A stretch of 8,125 nt of DNA from the NCBI GenBank assembly GCA_031369365.1, contig JANMOP010000015.1, positions 1 to 8,125 of the forward strand. Direction: 5' to 3'. This document shows, piece after piece, positions 6,417 to 8,125 of the stretch; position 1 is the stretch's first letter; every line of letters begins with the position of its first letter. The notes beneath the pieces are model-generated. The model was given only the letters and a program-made list of their open reading frames with translations, was not told where the DNA came from and did no database searches. The DNA comes from Methylotenera_A sp031369365 (GTDB lineage: Bacteria; Pseudomonadota; Gammaproteobacteria; Burkholderiales; Methylophilaceae). The translations under genes were made by a program, and so were the position numbers.

Positions 6417-8125
6417 CAAAAAAACACAGCCCTCGCAATAACGATCCGCACTCAGCTAGAGAAGCCGCGCAATATGAAACGCCGCTACCAAGTCGCGAGT
6501 TAGTGCTTCAATTGTTGTCAGACCAAGGTATTCCGCTGTCTATAGAACAGGTTTATACTCTGCTCGACATTGCTTTTGACGAACAAGACAACTTTAATAG
6601 GCGCCTGAACGCGATGGAACGCGAAGGCCAAATTATGCGTAACCGCAAAGGCGCGCTGTGCTTGGCGGAGAAGATACACGCAATTAGCGGTACGGTGCAA
6701 GGTCATCCTGACGGTTTTGGTTTTTTAGTGCCAGACGATAAAACCAAACATCCAGAAGATTTATTTTTAGGCCCGCGTGAGATGGCGCAAGTGATGCATG
6801 GTGACCGCGCCATGGTGCGCATGAGCGGGCTGGATAGAAAAGGGCGGCCTGAAGGAAAAATTGTAGAAGTTTTAGAGCGTAGCACCAAAAGTTTGGTAGG
6901 CCGCGTGGTACAAGGCCAAGGCGTTACCATTGTGGCGGCGGAAGACAAACGCATTAACCAAGATATTCTGATTCCGTATCATCTCGACATGGGTGCTAAG
7001 CCAGGTCAGGTGGTAATGGTTGAGCTTACCGCACAGCCATCATCAGGTGCACATCCGATGGGAAAAGTGGTGCAAATTTTGGGTAACTATGCCGATAGCG
7101 GCATGGAAATTGAAATTGCTTTAAGAAAACACAAGCTACCACATGAGTTTACACCTGCTGCAATTAAGCAAGCGGAAAGCATTCCAAAGCTGGTGCAAGC
7201 GGCTGATTATAAAGGCCGTACCGATTTGCGCGAGTTGCCGCTGATTACTATTGATGGCGAAACTGCGCGCGATTTTGATGATGCTGTGTATTCAGAAAAA
7301 GCGGGCGCAGGCTGGCGTTTAGTGGTAGCCATTGCCGACGTGAGTTTTTATGTGAAACCCGACGATACCTTGGATAAAGAAGCTTTCGAGCGTGGTAATT
7401 CGGTATATTTTCCACGCCGCGTCATTCCCATGTTACCAGAAGCCTTGTCAAATGGTCTGTGCTCGCTAAACCCAGATGTGGAGCGGCTGTGCATGATATG
7501 CGATATGCAAATTGACGCGCTTGGCATCGTCAATTCTTACAAATTTTATCCGTCGGTGATGCGCTCTAAAGCGCGGATGACTTACACCAAAGTCGCGGAT
7601 ATGCTAGAAAATCCGCAAGGCGAAATGGCGCAAGAATACGCACACATCATGCCGCATGTGCAAAACTTGTATGCGCTATTTAAGCTGATGTTGAATCAAC
7701 GAGAAAAGCGCGGTGCGATTGAGTTTGAGTCAACCGAAACGCAGATGATTTTTGACGATAACGGCAAAATTGACAAAATAATTCCCGTGCAACGCAACGA
7801 CGCGCACAAACTGATTGAAGAGTGCATGCTAGCCGCCAACGTGTGTGCGGCGGACTTCTTAAGTAAAAACGAACATGCTGCGCTGTACCGCATTCACGAA
7901 GGCCCAACGCCCGAGAAGCTTGAGGCGCTACGCACGTTTATGGCCGAAGTTGGCTTTGGTGTTACAGGTGGCGATAAGCCGCATGCCAAAGATTACGGCA
8001 AATTGATGAATCAAATCAAAACGCGGCCAGACGCGCAACTGCTCCAAACCGTGCTGCTACGATCCATGCAGCAAGCGGTTTACAGCCCCGATAACGTCGG
8101 CCATTTTGGGCTGGCTTATGAAGCT
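6410..8125 (+). CDS. rnr: Ribonuclease R, 3'-5' exoribonuclease (3' end beyond window)
   Basis: 572 residues are visible and the frame stays open to the last base. Order: a short basic/polar N-terminus, a winged-helix domain (about 28-87, from SRELVLQLLSDQGIPLS), cold-shock-type OB folds (first about 94-150, with GTVQGHPDGFGFLVPDD; second about 163-235), then the RNB catalytic domain. DGETARDFDDA supplies the four metal-binding aspartates D282, D288, D290 and D291, and YFPRRVIPMLPEALSNGLCS follows. The window ends at HFGLAYEA, before the rest of RNB and the S1 domain expected in a protein of about 800 residues. RNase R degrades structured RNA and takes part in mRNA decay and rRNA/tRNA quality control in the cytoplasm. 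The TTG at 6410 is chosen because an in-frame TAG lies at 6395-6397, no ATG occurs before residue 69 (inside the winged helix), and GAAAG (6397-6401) is a plausible weak ribosome site. Hand-counted GC is higher than in the EPS genes. Confidence 0.95.
   Translation, partial: MSTKKHSPRNNDPHSAREAAQYETPLPSRELVLQLLSDQGIPLSIEQVYTLLDIAFDEQDNFNRRLNAMEREGQIMRNRKGALCLAEKIHAISGTVQGHPDGFGFLVPDDKTKHPEDLFLGPREMAQVMHGDRAMVRMSGLDRKGRPEGKIVEVLERSTKSLVGRVVQGQGVTIVAAEDKRINQDILIPYHLDMGAKPGQVVMVELTAQPSSGAHPMGKVVQILGNYADSGMEIEIALRKHKLPHEFTPAAIKQAESIPKLVQAADYKGRTDLRELPLITIDGETARDFDDAVYSEKAGAGWRLVVAIADVSFYVKPDDTLDKEAFERGNSVYFPRRVIPMLPEALSNGLCSLNPDVERLCMICDMQIDALGIVNSYKFYPSVMRSKARMTYTKVADMLENPQGEMAQEYAHIMPHVQNLYALFKLMLNQREKRGAIEFESTETQMIFDDNGKIDKIIPVQRNDAHKLIEECMLAANVCAADFLSKNEHAALYRIHEGPTPEKLEALRTFMAEVGFGVTGGDKPHAKDYGKLMNQIKTRPDAQLLQTVLLRSMQQAVYSPDNVGHFGLAYEA

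Noticed and set aside
6518..7907. Several minus-strand reading frames of 61-83 codons opposite rnr
   Set aside because: All are shadows of the RNase R frame, which is open across 6410-8125 with conserved catalytic motifs.

Overview
The window looks like a chromosomal segment of a low-GC betaproteobacterium, most likely a methylotroph of the Methylophilaceae (Methylotenera/Methylobacillus type). This placement is an inference. It rests on the exosortase/EPS (PEP-CTERM) gene set, first described around the methanolan cluster of Methylobacillus, on the EpsH-EpsI fusion form of exosortase, and on an RNase R and tRNA-Leu of proteobacterial type. No search was run.

Layout. (1) Positions 2-5943 hold a compact plus-strand operon of the exosortase/PEP-CTERM exopolysaccharide system: the 3' part of a large TPR protein of PrsT type, an ExeA-like AAA ATPase of the XrtA-associated family, a GT4-family glycosyltransferase, and an exosortase A fused to an EpsI domain. 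The last two overlap by ATGA. Together they would serve exopolysaccharide assembly and export plus sorting of PEP-CTERM proteins at the inner membrane. No PEP-CTERM substrate is encoded here. (2) Positions 5944-6244 look intergenic but hold a badly decayed galE (UDP-glucose 4-epimerase). Its start codon abuts the exosortase stop. Pieces of GalE can be followed through several frames up to the KAVG region, then jump directly to the GalE C-terminus. (3) A tRNA-Leu(CAG) lies on the minus strand at 6272-6356 with encoded CCA, and has a good sigma70-type promoter with a GC-rich discriminator. (4) rnr (RNase R) starts on the plus strand at a TTG at 6410 and runs off the window end. It is read divergently from the tRNA, and the tRNA promoter's -35 box lies over the rnr start codon.

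Base composition changes across the window: hand-counted 60-base lines give roughly 33-47% GC on the EPS side and 48-57% in rnr. The tRNA-Leu therefore sits at or near a boundary between an accessory surface-polysaccharide locus and conserved housekeeping sequence.

The exosortase system is known, and I see no clearly undescribed system here. The least obvious content is the galE fossil and the overlapping tRNA promoter/rnr start.
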